This document shows, piece after piece, positions 23,477-36,843 of a DNA stretch of 64,000 bases (position 1 is its first letter; each line of letters begins with the position of its first letter). The translations under genes and the position numbers were made by a program. A model generated the notes under the pieces. It was not told the origin of the DNA. It did not search any database and saw only the letters and a list, made by a program, of their open reading frames with translations. Source of the stretch: Amorphophallus konjac (Eukaryota; Streptophyta; Magnoliopsida; Alismatales; Araceae); the NCBI GenBank assembly GCA_022559845.1, contig CM040126.1, positions 119,140,886 to 119,204,885 of the forward strand, in the 5' to 3' direction.

Positions 23477-23804
23477 GCAGATCTGGGGGGTCGACCCATC
23501 AGGAAAGTGGGGTCGACCCACTACTGTCCAGACAATGCTGAAAGGGTATAGCAGCATCACCCATTGAGCAGACTAACATCAAACAATCCAGATGAAATGC
23601 AATTATGAAATGCATCAACAACTATGAAATGCACCAATGCACACACCACACGGCCTCAGCCTGTTCGTTGGTTATGTCATTCAGATAAGATGTTCAATGA
23701 AACATGCATATGCAACACAATGCAACACAAACAGATTTATATGTAGATTCAAACAAATGATGACTCATAGTGTTTGCTATCATCAAAATCACATGGACAC
23801 AACA

Positions 23805-25925
23805 ATCTCCCCCTTTTTGATGATGGCAACACTATGAGTCATATTGACTTGATCAAATATTTATTTCTCCCTCTTTGACTTCAGCAAAAAGACATGAATT
23901 GAAGAGGGAAGAATAAGTAATATGAGTGAATTACAAACTCCCCCTTTGACTAAGCTCCCCCTTATCAGAAACCATTTGATGGATGAAAATAATTGAGATG
24001 TCGGGAGACTATCAACAAAAGCACAGGGACACTCATATTATGAAAAACACTCAGCATGACATGGAAGCTCCCCCTGATTAGATGGAGTGAAAGAGGTGAT
24101 GAGCATCTATCTGCAAAACACGTGGGTATCCAAGAATTACCACAAACTGTAATCACAGTGAATAAGTGAGGAGGATAGATTTTCATTAGCACACTACAAG
24201 GATTAACTCTAGTTATCCAAAGACTGCAAGTACACAGGTTAAACTGAGAGAAGTACCTCTCATATATGACAACCAGTCTGAATCAAAACACAGTGATAAA
24301 GAGCCATAGGATGAGCAGATTCAACAATTAGTGATAATTGAGATATTGAACTTTTCAGCAAGATACCAACTTCATAAAGCATAATTTTCAGTTCTAGATT
24401 CCTCCATTATAGAAGCTTATGAAACCTTGATTGTCAGATGTGGTTTAAGAATGATGTAAACCGAAGTTTTTCAAAGAGAAATTGTACTCATATCTGAACC
24501 AACTCTTAATAAAAAAAACTACAAGCTCATATAAGATTCTAGTTCAACCAACTTCCATCTTACTTAGTTTACTTTCCATGACAGCTTTAAGAGAAACATA
24601 AATGAATGCACCTGAATTTTAATTGTTCTTTCAGAAATTGATTTACACATATTCAAAAAAAATTTTAATGAACAATTTTGGTTTATCAGCACCTTTTGAC
24701 GTGGGGGAACACCTTGATCAGAGGCCAGAATCCCCAGTTACTCAGTGTGACAATCGTATTGCTTCTTCCATTTTAGAGAACAGAGGTAGCATTAAAAGTA
24801 TCTTTGGCATGAGGATACACCTTGATCGGAGGCCAGAATCCCCAGTTACTCAATACAACTATGCCATTGCTCTGCCATATTTTCATAATAATTTCCAATC
24901 ATCTCTTTAAGCAGAGTTAACCATGGTACTTCATGACACAATCCTTTGGATAGGTTTCTCAGTAACCACAGTCATTGCTCTATCCATACTTTTACTCAAA
25001 ATGGATTCAGAACAAATTAGATGTTTAGGAACAACCACATACACTATATATCTCAGTCAGCGTAGACATGGATATCAACTTTTCAGATTTCAGAAAGTCT
25101 TACCTGAATTTACATGAAGCAGACAGTTAAAGTTTATTAAGAGGTTGAAACAGATATTTTCAAGTTCCTTGTGACCAAACAAGAGTACATAAGACTTAAA
25201 CTAATTCCAGTTAACAAATGTTCTTAAGCATGTATAATGGAAGGTTCCTCATTAAAGATGTTTTAACATTTATGAAGTAGTATTCAGGGTGAATGTTTAC
25301 TTCAAATCTCAGCTCAGTAATTCAAGTGAGAATATTCAACAGACAGCATGGATTCTGAGGATTTGTAGCAAAGGAGCTACTCTTGAGCAAAGAAGTTCAA
25401 AGTTGACTGAATAGAGGTGAAGCTCTCCTTCAGCAGATTTAGGAGAGACAGACAGATACCAAAAAGGTATAAATTCAGAGTATGAACAACATCAGAAGCA
25501 GTCAAGAAAGATCATTCGATACCACTTTGATGATGGAATCACTGACACTACAGAATTGACAGGATGAATCAAGTAGGTGGATAGGAAGAGTTCAGATAAT
25601 GACATAACTGAACGAATTAAGCATGCTCCCCCTATCTATATGCAGTGAGACACTACCTTCCCCCCCTTTTTTTGATTTTTTAAAAATAAGTGATATGTTA
25701 TGCTATGACTCCCTGTAACTAAAAATAATGAATCATCTTATATGTCATGAAGACAATGCAGATGATGAATGACTATGCAACAACAGATTTAACATGCTAT
25801 TCAGTAAATCTAAAAATAGTTGTGTGATTTCAAGAGTATGAATAATGCTCCCCCTAAATGTATGCATTCAATCTATCTTTTTGGCATTTTCAATGTAATG
25901 AAATGCAATGCATTTAACTACATGT
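23805..25925 (-). other. SIRE-like 3' non-coding tract, - strand
   Basis: Starts with a PPT (23805-23820, read as tcaaaaagggggagat). Further PPT-like runs, seen on + as ctccccct, lie at about 23937, 23956, 24068, 25626, 25657 and 25849. Two copies of the conserved SIRE hairpin lie at 24704-24735 and 24811-24843. No coding sequence is left. The boundary with the next LTR-like segment at about 25925 is approximate. Confidence 0.65.
24693..24853 (-). other. Conserved SIRE 3' hairpin, two tandem copies
   Basis: Copy 2: outer stem 24704-24708 with 24731-24735 (GGGGA/TCCCC in the RNA sense), inner stem 24711-24714 with 24722-24725. Copy 3: outer 24811-24816 with 24838-24843, inner 24819-24822 with 24830-24833. 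Both have 7-base loops. The two copies are about 107 bp apart, from a local duplication. Confidence 0.6.
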
Positions 25926-27030
25926 ATGCTCGGGCATGAAGTAAAATTGGGCACCAGACGAGGTCGGAGCAGGGAGGTGGAACCTGAAGAGTGAGAGGGG
26001 GTCTGATCAGTCCCTGACAGGACTGACCTGCGCACCTGGGAAAAATAATTCGGAACGGGGAGCTCCAAACTCCAAACGAGGTCCCGCTTGCTTTGTTGGA
26101 TAGAGGACTGGTGGATCTTCACCCCGGTCAAGTGGCGCACCAAGTGGAGCACCGGTGTGGTCGTAGTAGCTTCTGAATGGAAGCTCTAGTTTCTGGCCGG
26201 ACTGGTTCTGCGGAGTCGGTGAAGAATGGCTCTCTCTGATAGCTCCGAACTTGAATTGGGGCGGGATCACCTCACCTGCGAAGACGGCTGGAAGAGCTTT
26301 TCGGCAATGTAGGATACACCTCCAGAAGATGTGCGGTGAAGACGTGGTTGACTCTGCAACTCGACCCTTGACTGCTGCCTGCGGACTGAGATGAATAGGG
26401 TGATGATAGGTGATGGGAGACGGAGTAGATGGGGTGGGAAATGGGGTGGATGGGTGTGGGGGTGACACCTGACTATGTGGGGGTCTGTTAGGGGGTGATA
26501 CAAGGTGTGGGAGGGGCAGAAAGGGGGCTGGGAGGTGGTCTAGCAAGTGGAGGAAGGGGGAGCTACGAATTTGGGTTGGGAAGGAGAGAGGGAGGAGAGA
26601 TCTCTCCTTTGGTTTGAATGTGGGGTTAATGGTGGTTGGTTAATGAACTCTTGGGGAGGGGAAAGGGTGTGTTGGGAGATGGGATTCTCCCTTGGGAGAT
26701 GGAGGGGTTAGCTTGGGAATGGGGAAGGTTGCCTTGGAAGGTGGAAGGTTGCTTGGGACTTGGTGAGAGTAATGGTGGGAGTGATGGGGCCTTGGGAAGA
26801 TGAGGGGTTGGGGTGATGTGGATGATGAGGTGGCAAGGTAGGAAGGTGAAGGGGCAAGGGCGCCCAAGGGAGAGAGAGAGGGGGTTGCCCCCTTTAGAGA
26901 GAGAGAAGAGAGAGAGAAAGAGGGAGGGGAATCCACCCCTTAGAGAGAGAGAGAGAGAGAGTAAGAGACACAATTCTTGTGGAAATTTTCACTTAATACT
27001 TCATTAGTTCTCCATGGAGGGTTGGGGTCC

Positions 27031-27038
27031 TATTTATA
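27031..27038 (-). promoter_or_regulatory. TATA box of second - strand LTR
   Basis: tatttata on +, read tataaata in cctataaatagga context on the - strand, the same context as in the chromoviral LTRs here. Confidence 0.55.
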
Positions 27039-27406
27039 GGAAACCCTCAATTTACAAAAAGTCCTCACCTTTTGGACTATTGACAAATGACCAAGGGGGG
27101 AAGGGGGCGCCCATGGTCCAAGCCCATTGAAGTGGGCCCATTAACCCACTAGGCCACCTAATGATACTTAGACTTAGATAGATGACTCACTAACTTAGGT
27201 ACTTGACTCAATAAAAGGGAAAATTACATGGTTAAGACTCAAAGAAAGATATGCAAATTACATAGCTAGACTCAGAAAATCAAGATGAACCCAATGGCGA
27301 GCATCGGGACCCTTTGAGAAATGGGAAGTGGTAAGCGATGTCCCCATCAAATACGATAGACTGCTCAACAAGAACTTGAAAATGAAATGGCTATGCATAT
27401 ACACAA

Positions 27407-30400
27407 TGTAGCGACCCGGATTCCGGATACCCGGTGCACCCGGTATAAATACCGAATACACGTGATACCACATGGGACCCGCGAGGCCTCCCAAGCGCGG
27501 GAAAGCGCCGAAGGGAAAAAGGAGTGTGTGGAATACATTGAAGCCAGCAGATATAACAGTAAGCAATTAAATTTCATTACAATGGATTGCTAAAGTAGCA
27601 GAAATAAAATTACCTTTTCATTAATATTCAAGTTTTCAATTATACACCAGAGTCTAGCCCAAGGAAAGACAACAAGTCTAGCACAGTACAGTACGACAGA
27701 AAGAAACGTACACAGAAGTCGGAGAAAACCCGACGCAGGTACGGCTGGCAGCTACAACAGCAAACGCGCACTCCACCAGGAACAGCAGAGGCAGACGGCG
27801 AAACCCACCTGAAAAGCAGCAGGGGTGAGTCTCAACAGAAACTCAGTAGGGGTCACGCGGATCCCTACTGGAAAACCGCACAAAGCGAAGGCAACGGAAG
27901 CAGCAACAAACGTAGCAAGGACAGCAACGTAGCAAAGTAGGAAAGCTACACTACAAAGCTGTAAAGGAACAGACGGGAAGTAGGAGTAGGGAACACGCAG
28001 GAGAGGGTGAGAACCCGCACCAAACAAGCGGCTACCGAACTAACCTCGGTACCCCAAACTACTCCAAACAAAGGCAACAGATGGATGACCCTAAACTCAC
28101 ACAGAAGGGTACACCAGTCTGTCAACCAGCCCCACACAAAGGCGAAGGCGAACGCCGACACCGGGAAACAAACAAAACACGACAGGGAACGTCGTGCACA
28201 AAGCCCCGCGCACGATCAGAACATCGCGCGGACGACAAACCACTGACCCCGAGTGCAGCCACGAACGGGCAACTCGCAAAGGTCACAGCGTACAGGAAAA
28301 CGCCGAAAGCTACGCGTCACGTGACGGAAGCACCCCCTTAAAAGCCAGCTGCGTCCACTGACGTCTGACGCCGCACCTCAAGTGTCTCACCTACAGTACT
28401 GCTGTAACAACAGCAGAGATGTAGACACCAGCTGAACCAAACAGTAACAGCAAAACAAGTAACTAGTCAGGGTCACGCCCGTCGACGTAAGTCCTAACCC
28501 CTGACCACGTGTGCACACACTGGCTATAGCCTAAGCCAGGTCCTCTAGCTAGTATTCTCCCTCGGCAGGACGCTACCGTTGGCTAGGAGCCCGCGGAACT
28601 AACTAAAAACCGCTCACTGGAAAAAACCCTCCGCCATCCGCTAGCGGGTCGGCACCTCTCGGCCTTAGGTCACACAAGTGGAGGCTTCACACGACACAGA
28701 AGCTCAAAACACAAGCGCCGAAGTACTAACGGGCAACCACGCCCCTCAACACGCACTTCGAGGCACCAAGTGACAGTATCACCACTGCCGACAACTCAGG
28801 ACAAGCACTAGACCTCCTACGTAACGATCCTGAGCCAAACGACTCAAAGGTAAGATCGTCACAACAGCGGAACAAGCCGCCAATCGGTCTAATCCTAAGC
28901 CAAAGAAACCACGCTCCGCAGAAAACGACACACGGAGACCTGAGGGAGACATCAAGAACCCTCAGCACACCTGGACACGCAAACCGAGGTAGAACAATAC
29001 CTCGAAGCATCCAGAAGCAGTGTCTTAGGCAGGACAGAACCGCTAAGACACGCGCAAACAAGGTCACATGTCAACCACTGGGTCAGACCAGGTTGACCGA
29101 AACCCAAACAAGCACATGCAAAGGTAGGATAAGGAACCCTACCACAAGCAAGAAGACTCCTGGCTACCTTACAACGTAGTCTTAACCCTCATAGGACGTC
29201 AAGAGACATCCACGGGACAACGGGCAGACCACAAGGCCAAGCCAAGACACACAGAATCATCGGGCGGAAAACCAAGGCACAAGGAAAGTAACGCACCAGC
29301 TCTAGACCGCTACAAGCAAGCGACGGTCTAGGTTAGGGCCGTTATTTCCCAAACGACGGACGGACACCAGGCCGTCACTCACACCACCCTGATAACCTAC
29401 AAACCACGCAAAAGCCAAGTAACGCACGGGACTAGGGGCGTTACAAGCAAACGACGCACAGGGCACCCACCGTCACATTCAACGGTGCAGCAAACCCAAA
29501 CCAAAGCGAAGTAACGCGCTAAGCCAGGCGCGTCACTCACGAAATAGCGCGGCAGGGGAGGGCCGTCAGAACCAAACGACGCACGGGGGACCCATCCGTT
29601 ACTCACAGACGGCATGGCCACCCTCAACCCAACACCACAGCAAACAACGGTCGGAGGCATGCGCGTTACTCACAAACGACGCACGGGGTCCCCACCGTCA
29701 CACCCAACGGTGCAGTCAACCCAACCTCGACCAAAAGAGAATGTAACGGCCAGGGGCGGGCACGTCACACTCAAACAACGCATAGGGGCACGACCGCTAG
29801 AGGCACCGCCTCAACGAGTCAACGTCAGTCAACTGGCAAGTAACGGCCTGGGCAAGGCGCGCCACTTCCATCTAACGCACTGGGTCAAGCGCGTTAGACT
29901 AACCGACTCAACCCCAACATAAAACGACGAAGGCGAAGTAACGCACTAACCTAGGCGCGTTACAAGGAAGCGACGCGCCACTCTAGGGCCGTCACTCACC
30001 TAGAAGCCAAAGCGCTAAAACGATGCAGACCAAACGACGGTCAGTCGTAGGGCCGCTAAAGACAAGTAACGGTCGCTGGCATGACCGCTACTTCGGTTAC
30101 GGCGGGAAAACATAGGAATGGCCGGATCGGCCCGTTCCACGCCCCATTCACGCCGAAACGCAGGGGAAACACACCGCAACACCGAATAACAACATTCAAG
30201 GGCCAAAATGCCCACATGCAACACCAAAAACGCTCGATCCGGGCGATTTAGACAAATCCACCCTAAGAGGGTCACCGAGGTTCCCGGGCTTCTACCGGCC
30301 TCGAATGAACACCGAATCGCACGAAATCAACGTGGATGGGATTCTAACATCCCTGCGGTCATTTAGAAACTAACTGAACCGCAAACGGTCACCGTTTACC

Positions 30401-31114
30401 GGCCGACCCTAAAAACCACGAAAATCACGGTTTAGGCAAAACAAGCCCAAACACACTCGTTTCCTAGCCGAACGCCGTGCAATGGCAGGGAAAACGAAGG
30501 TGAAGAAGCAAGGATCCGTCACCCTACCTCCACCGAAGAAACCGTGCCCCGAAGGGACTAAACCATGCCGAAAACCACTCGCGAACCAATTTCACCGGCT
30601 TTGAATCCACCGTTCGGGATCGCGCCAGAATCGATCCGATCCTCGCCTCATCGCGCATCTCGACAGCTCCACGGCCTCGCCACCTCGCCCACCTACGCCT
30701 CCGTCTGCAGCCGGAGCCAAAGAGGGGGAGAAACGAGAGAGAACGGGAGAGGGAGAGACGGTCGCGCGAATGAGAAAGGAAGAGAGAAAAAGAAAAGAAA
30801 AAGGAAAAGAAATTAGGAAATTTTCCTAATTTCCAAAAATTCCGAAAATGCGCCGAAAATACACAAATTCAGAAAAATACACAAAAATAGTCGAAACGAC
30901 CGGCTCGAAGAGTACATCGACGCTGTAGCATTCACGAGTTCGAGAATTGACAAATAAACTCACCGTAGGGTTCCGTAACTAGTACGTGAGAAAAACCCAC
31001 ACGGCTCGTCAAACTCAACTCGGAAGCCACAAAAGCGAACCGAAACTCAACGAAACCAATCCGAAACAGATCCGAAAGATCCATTAAAGATCCTACGAGA
31101 TCCAGGGCATTACA
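27407..31114 (-). repeat. LARD 3' LTR
   Basis: 3708 bp; on + it runs TGTAGCGACC...GGGCATTACA. About a dozen CGGTC/GTAACGC dyads lie at 29310-30100 at roughly 30-45 bp steps (for example GTAACGC 29938-29944 with GCGTTAC 29957-29963; CGGTC 30070-30074 with GACCG 30083-30087). Frames within it occur identically in the other LTR and are not genes. Confidence 0.93.
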
Positions 31115-31151
31115 TCCTCCCCCCCTTCAAAGAATTTCGCCCCCGAAATTC
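31115..31151 (-). promoter_or_regulatory. LARD PPT and adjoining hairpin
   Basis: On the - strand a run of Gs (ttgaagggggggagga) abuts the LTR. The hairpin GAATTTCG (31132-31139)/CGAAATTC (31144-31151) with a 4-base loop sits just before it. Confidence 0.8.
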
Positions 31152-33116
31152 AGGACTAGCAAAGGAGAAGCAGGGAAGAACAACCCAACAGCACAAAACT
31201 CGGAAAACACAGCTCAGAGGAACACCGTCAGATCACAATTACAGGTACACACTCAGCTTCCAAGACAGCAAGTCTACAGCACGAGTATGGCACCAAAGTG
31301 AATACATCTGACACCTCCGAAGCAAGGGCAACGTCGTTTACGTCTCACCAGAAATAGAGACACGACAGCCACAACAACAGACAACTGAGAAACACAACGA
31401 CAACACGGCAAGCGGCAGCTTACACAAGGAACGCAGTCCCCACAGCTGACAGCTCGCAACATCATCGGCTCCAGTGCCAAAGGCAACAGGGAACACCTGG
31501 CACACAGGACACCAACGACAACAACAACGCTGCTGGACCCGAAACACAATCAAGTCAGTACTCACTCAGACATCACATCTGATCAAGTCGCAAGCTAACT
31601 CCACCAGGGAAAGAGAGCACAGCAAGCCAACTGACAAGACCATGGTCCAAGGCAGAGACACAAAATCATAAAGAAACAGCGCCAAAACAACACAACGGCA
31701 ACACCTGCAGAATTCCGGCTCTACTTAACACGCAGAACCACGGAACACAACTGCAAGCAGGGTCACAACAAGGCACAAAAACAGCTGAACACACGACCAC
31801 AAGAGACAGGTCACGCATCAGACTGCTCACCAAGAGAAAGACCCACAACAACGAAAAACAACAACAATGATCTCGGGGGACTGCAACTCAAGGACTAGCA
31901 ACACGCCTCAAGAGCACAACACCCAAGAAGAAAATACAGAGCAAAGGGTACTCAATCCGCAAAGATGCCGACAAATTCCCCAACACTCGCACAATGCCGA
32001 TGCCAACACAAGAAAACCACGAACAACGGCACGGCAACAACCAAAGTCAAGGCACAAGAAGCCAAGACAAAGCCACATCGAGAAAGGAACAAGACCTCTC
32101 GACAAATGGGTAGCCAGCCCACACACTCCAGCTGTACTCTCAACAACGTGCACAGGCAACAGAACAACATCGATAATCGCATCTCAGCACACACCAGGCG
32201 TCATCGCAATCAACAAAGATCGCAATCAACACGCCACGAGCACTGATCAGGCGAACAACCGATCACAAAGAGCCTAAGTGCAACAAGAGAAGAGCACCAG
32301 CTTCAGCGCAAAGCACAAGGAAAGCATCAATCTCAGCTCACCATCACGTCCTGACACGATAAATGAGCCTTCACAACACATCGGCCGTTAGACACAGCAC
32401 GACAACTACGGTACACAACAGCTCTTAACACCATCATGGAGTCCAAAGCTAAGCAACCGTACAACAAGGAGCAGATCAGGCTCAAAACAAGCTGTCTACA
32501 CTTAAGCAGACACAGGACAAAGGCACAACCAAGACAGCAATTCCAAGGCAAACCTCGGAAAGCTTCACCAAAGAGGGATGAGAAGCAACAAGCTCAACAA
32601 CAACAGCTCACCAGGAAGGGAAAATCCAAGGCTCGCTCGAGCAACTTCTCAATCGAGGCAACACGACAATCGAAGCAACCAAAACAACGAAGCATCAGGA
32701 GCTACACAAACTCAAGCTGGGACAACCCAAGCAACGTAAGAACGTGCGTGGCCATCACACCAACGCTAAAAGTCATAAGCCACCTGAGCAAAATACAGAA
32801 AATAGCTCGAACAAGGCACTGCAGGTTCATGCCAACCGACAAACACTGCAAAGTGCACCACGATCGAGACCAACTTCAAAACCGAACGAAGCACATCGTC
32901 TCATCTAGACGAGAGCAAAACCATCTCGCACAGTGCCAACCAAGCACGTACAAGACCACACGCAAAAAGCACCGCGATAAACCATCGCAACACCTACGCC
33001 AGCAAGAGACTGTACTGGGCCTAAAGACTCTGGTAACTGTATATCTGGATTTCCATGTATCTCACACGACAATGATCTGATAGCTCAGAAAAGAACTCCG
33101 AACATCTCAGAACACT
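31152..33116 (-). other. LARD internal region, non-coding
   Basis: About 2 kb rich in A and C on the + strand (many caac and aagc runs) with no motif of gag, protease, RT, RNase H or integrase on either strand. The longest frame (32436-33080, +, 214 codons) is rich in Q, K, S and R, has no domain I recognise and lies antisense to the element. It may hold packaging or dimerisation signals. Confidence 0.7.
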
Positions 33117-33128
33117 GCTCTGATACCA
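33117..33128 (-). promoter_or_regulatory. LARD PBS (initiator Met tRNA)
   Basis: On the - strand tggtatcagagc, two bases from the LTR, the same spacing as in the intact chromovirus. Confidence 0.92.
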
Positions 33129-33130
33129 CC

Positions 33131-36100
33131 TGTAGCGACCCGGATTCCGGATACCCGGTGCACCCGGTATAAATACCGAATACACGTGATACCACATGGG
33201 ACCCGCGAGGCCTCCCAAGCGCGGGAAAGCGCCGAAGGGAAAAAGGAGTGTGTGGAATACATTGAAGCCAGCAGATATAACAGTAAGCAATTAAATTTCA
33301 TTACAATGGATTGCTAAAGTAGCAGAAATAAAATTACCTTTTCATTAATATTCAAGTTTTCAATTATACACCAGAGTCTAGCCCAAGGAAAGACAACAAG
33401 TCTAGCACAGTACAGTACGACAGAAAGAAACGTACACAGAAGTCGGAGAAACCCGACGCAGGTACGGCTGGCAGCTACAACAGCAAACGCGCACTCCACC
33501 AGGAACAGCAGAGGCAGACGGCGAAACCCACCTGAAAAGCAGCAGGGGTGAGTCTCAACAGAAACTCAGTAGGGGTCACGCGGATCCCCACTGGAAAACC
33601 GCACAAAGCGAAGGCAACGGAAGCAGCAACAAACGTAGCAAGGACAGCAACGTAGCAAAGCAGGAAAGCTACACTACAAAGCTGTAAAGGAACAGACGGG
33701 AAGTAGGAGTAGGGAACACGCAGGAGAGGGTGAGAACCCGCACCAAACAAGCGGCTACCGAACTAACCTCGGTATCCCAAACTACTCCAAACAAAGGCAA
33801 CAGATGGATGACCCTAAACTCACACAGAAGGGTACACCAGTCTGTCAACCAGCCCCACACAAAGGCGAAGGCGAACGCCGACACCGGGAAACAGACAAAA
33901 CACGACAGGGAACGTCGTGCACAAAGCCCCGCGCACGATCGGAACATCGCGCGGACGACAAACCACTGACCCCGAGTGCAGCCACGAACGGGCAACTCGC
34001 AAAGGTCACAGCGTACAGGAAAACGCCGAAAGCTACGCGTCACGTGACGGAAGCACCCCCTTAAAAGCCAGCTGCGTCCACTGACGTCTGACGCCGCACC
34101 TCAAGTGTCTCACCTACAGTACTGCTGTAACAACAGCAGAGATGTAGACACCAGCTGAACCAAACAGTAACAGCAAAACAAGTAACTAGTCAGGGTCACG
34201 CCCGTCGACGTAAGTCCTAACCCCTGACCACGTGTGCACACACTGGCTATAGCCTAAGCCAGGTCCTCTAGCTAGTATTCTCCCTCGGCAGGACGCTACC
34301 GTTGGCTAGGAGCCCGCGGAACTAACTAAAAACCGCTCACTGGGAAAAAACCCTCCGCCATCCGCTAGCGGGTCGGCACCTCTCGGCCTCAGGTCACACA
34401 AGTGGAGGCTTCACACGACACAGAAGCTCAAAACACAAGCGCCGAAGTACTAACGGGCAACCACGCCCCTCAACACGCACTTCGAGGCACCAAGTGACAG
34501 TATCACCACTGCCGACAACTCAGGACAAGCACTAGACCTCCTACGTAACGATCCTGAGCCAAACGACTCAAAGGTAAGATCGTCACAACAGCGGAACAAG
34601 CCGCCAATCGGTCTAATCCTAAGCCAAAGAAACCACGCTCCGCAGAAAACGACACACGGAGACCTGAGGGAGACATCAAGAACCCTCAGCACACCTGGAC
34701 ACGCAAACCGAGGTAGAACAATACCTCGAAGCATCCAGAAGCAGTGTCTTAGGCAGGACAGAACCGCTAAGACACGCGCAAACAAGGTCACATGTCAACC
34801 ACTGGGTCAGACCAGGTTGACCGAAACCCAAACAAGCACATGCAAAGGTAGGATAAGGAACCCTACCACAAGCAAGAAGACTCCTGGCTACCTTACAACG
34901 TAGTCTTAACCCTCATAGGACGTCAAGAGACATCCACGGGACAACGGGCAGACCACAAGGCCAAGCCAAGACACACAGAATCATCGGGCGGAAAACCAAG
35001 GCACAAGGAAAGTAACGCACCAGCTCTAGACCGCTACAAGCAAGCGACGGTCTAGGTTAGGGCCGTTATTTCCCAAACGACGGACGGACACCAGGCCGTC
35101 ACTCACACCACCCTGATAACCTACAAACCACGCAAAAGCCAAGTAACGCACGGGACTAGGGGCGTTACAAGCAAACGACGCACAGGGCACCCACCGTCAC
35201 ATTCAACGGTGCAGCAAACCCAAACCAAAGCGAAGTAACGCGCTAAGCCAGGCGCGTCACTCACGAAATAGCGCGGCAGGGGAGGGCCGTCAGAACCAAA
35301 CGACGCACGGGGGACCCATCCGTTACTCACAGACGGCATGGCCACCCTCAACCCAACACCACAGCAAACAACGGTCGGAGGCATGCGCGTTACTCACAAA
35401 CGACGCACGGGGTCCCCACCGTCACACCCAACGGTGCAGTCAACCCAACCTCGACCAAAAGAGAATGTAACGGCCCGGGGCGGGCACGTCACACTCAAAC
35501 AACGCATAGGGGCACGACCGCTAGAGGCACCGCCTCAACGAGTCAACGTCAGTCAACTGGCAAGTAACGGCCTGGGCAAGGCGCGCCACTTCCATCTAAC
35601 GCACTGGGTCAAGCGCGTTAGACTAACCGACTCAACCCCAACATAAAACGACGAAGGCGAAGTAACGCACTAACCTAGGCGCGTTACAAGGAAGCGACGC
35701 GCCACTCTAGGGCCGTCACTCACCTAGAAGCCAAAGCGCTAAAACGATGCAGACCAAACGACGGTCAGTCGTAGGGCCGCTAAAGACAAGTAACGGTCGC
35801 TGGCATGACCGCTACTTCGGTTACGGCGGGAAAACATAGGAATGGCCGGATCGGCCCGTTCCACGCCCCATTCACGCCGAAACGCAGGGGAAACACACCG
35901 CAACACCGAATAACAACATTCAAGGGCCAAAATGCCCACATGCAACACCAAAAACGCTCGATCCGGGCGATTTAGACAAATCCACCCTAAGAGGGTCACC
36001 GAGGTTCCCGGGCTTCTACCGGCCTCGAATGAACACCGAATCGCACGAAATCAACGTGGATGGGATTCTAACATCCCTGCGGTCATTTAGAAACTAACTG

Positions 36101-36838
36101 AACCGCAAACGGTCACCGTTTACCGGCCGACCCTAAAAACCACGAAAATCACGGTTTAGGCAAAACAAGCCCAAACACACTCGTTTCCTAGCCGAACGCC
36201 GTGCAATGGCAGGGAAAACGAAGGTGAAGAAGCAAGGATCCGTCACCCTATCTCCACCGAAGAAACCGTGCCCCGAAGGGACTAAACCATGCCGAAAACC
36301 ACTCGCGAACCAATTTCACCGGCTTTGAATCCACCGTTCGGGATCGCGCCAGAATCGATCCGATCCTCGCCTCATCGCGCATCTCGACAGCTCCACGGCC
36401 TCGCCACCTCGCCCACCTACGCCTCCGTCTGCAGCCGGAGCCAAAGAGGGGGAGAAACGAGAGAGAACGGGAGAGGGAGAGACGGTCGCGCGAATGAGAA
36501 AGGAAGAGAGAAAAAGAAAAGAAAAAGGAAAAGAAATTAGGAAATTTTCCTAATTTCCAAAAATTCCGAAAATGCGCCGAAAATACACAAATTCAGAAAA
36601 ATACACAAAAATAGTCGAAACGACCGGCTCGAAGAGTACATCGACGCTGTAGCATTCACGAGTTCGAGAATTGACAAATAAACTCACTGTAGGGTTCCGT
36701 AACTAGTACGTGAGAAAAACCCACACGGCTCGTCAAACTCAACTCGGAAGCCACAAAAGCGAACCGAAACTCAACGAAACCAATCCGAAACAGATCCGAA
36801 AGATCCATTAAAGATCCTACGAGATCCAGGGCATTACA
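33131..36838 (-). repeat. LARD 5' LTR
   Basis: 3708 bp, nearly identical to 27407-31114; dyad array at about 35035-35830. Confidence 0.93.
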
Positions 36839-36843
36839 CACAA

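Larger units (their letters stand above)
10672..23804 (-). repeat. Long SIRE-like LTR, interrupted
   Basis: Read on the - strand, an LTR starts at 23804 (TGTTGTGTCC) directly after a PPT (23805-23820), runs through a motif-rich U3, a TATA box at 21309-21316 and a hairpin-rich leader, and ends near 10672, beside a run of nine Gs followed by tgaat, as at the U5 ends of related LTRs. The intact chromovirus 11068-20654 is inserted in the leader. Without it the LTR is about 3.5 kb, unusually long for copia elements. The open frames on the - strand at 21451-23560 are translations of the repeat motif and not genes. Confidence 0.7.
27407..36838 (-). mobile_element. LARD: large non-autonomous LTR element
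   Basis: 9432 bp flanked by the TSD cacaa (27402-27406 and 36839-36843). Two 3708-bp LTRs enclose 2016 bp with PBS and PPT but no recognisable protein. I saw about a dozen differences between the LTRs, so it is young. LTR blocks (for example ctcagtaggggtcacgcgga and the cggcaggacgctacc region), the PBS with its two-base spacer, the PPT hairpin and the dyad array all correspond to features of the intact chromovirus at 11068-20654. It is probably copied and integrated by that element's proteins or a close relative's. Confidence 0.93.

Noticed and set aside
23488..23519. GTCGAC palindromes as cloning or vector artefacts (SalI sites)
   Set aside because: They recur with paired spacing and variants (GTTGAC, GTCGAT, GACGTC) in several independent LTRs, so they belong to the elements.
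22048..23560. Long - strand open frames (up to 175 codons) as a secreted repeat protein
   Set aside because: They overlap in several frames and simply translate the TGTAYAGACTT motif; no start context or domain.
26007..26973. Proline- and serine-rich - strand proteins
   Set aside because: Translations of CT-rich low-complexity leader DNA with overlapping frames and no domain.
32436..33080. 214-codon + strand frame inside the LARD as a real protein
   Set aside because: Antisense to the element, rich in Q, K, S and R from biased base composition, no recognisable domain.
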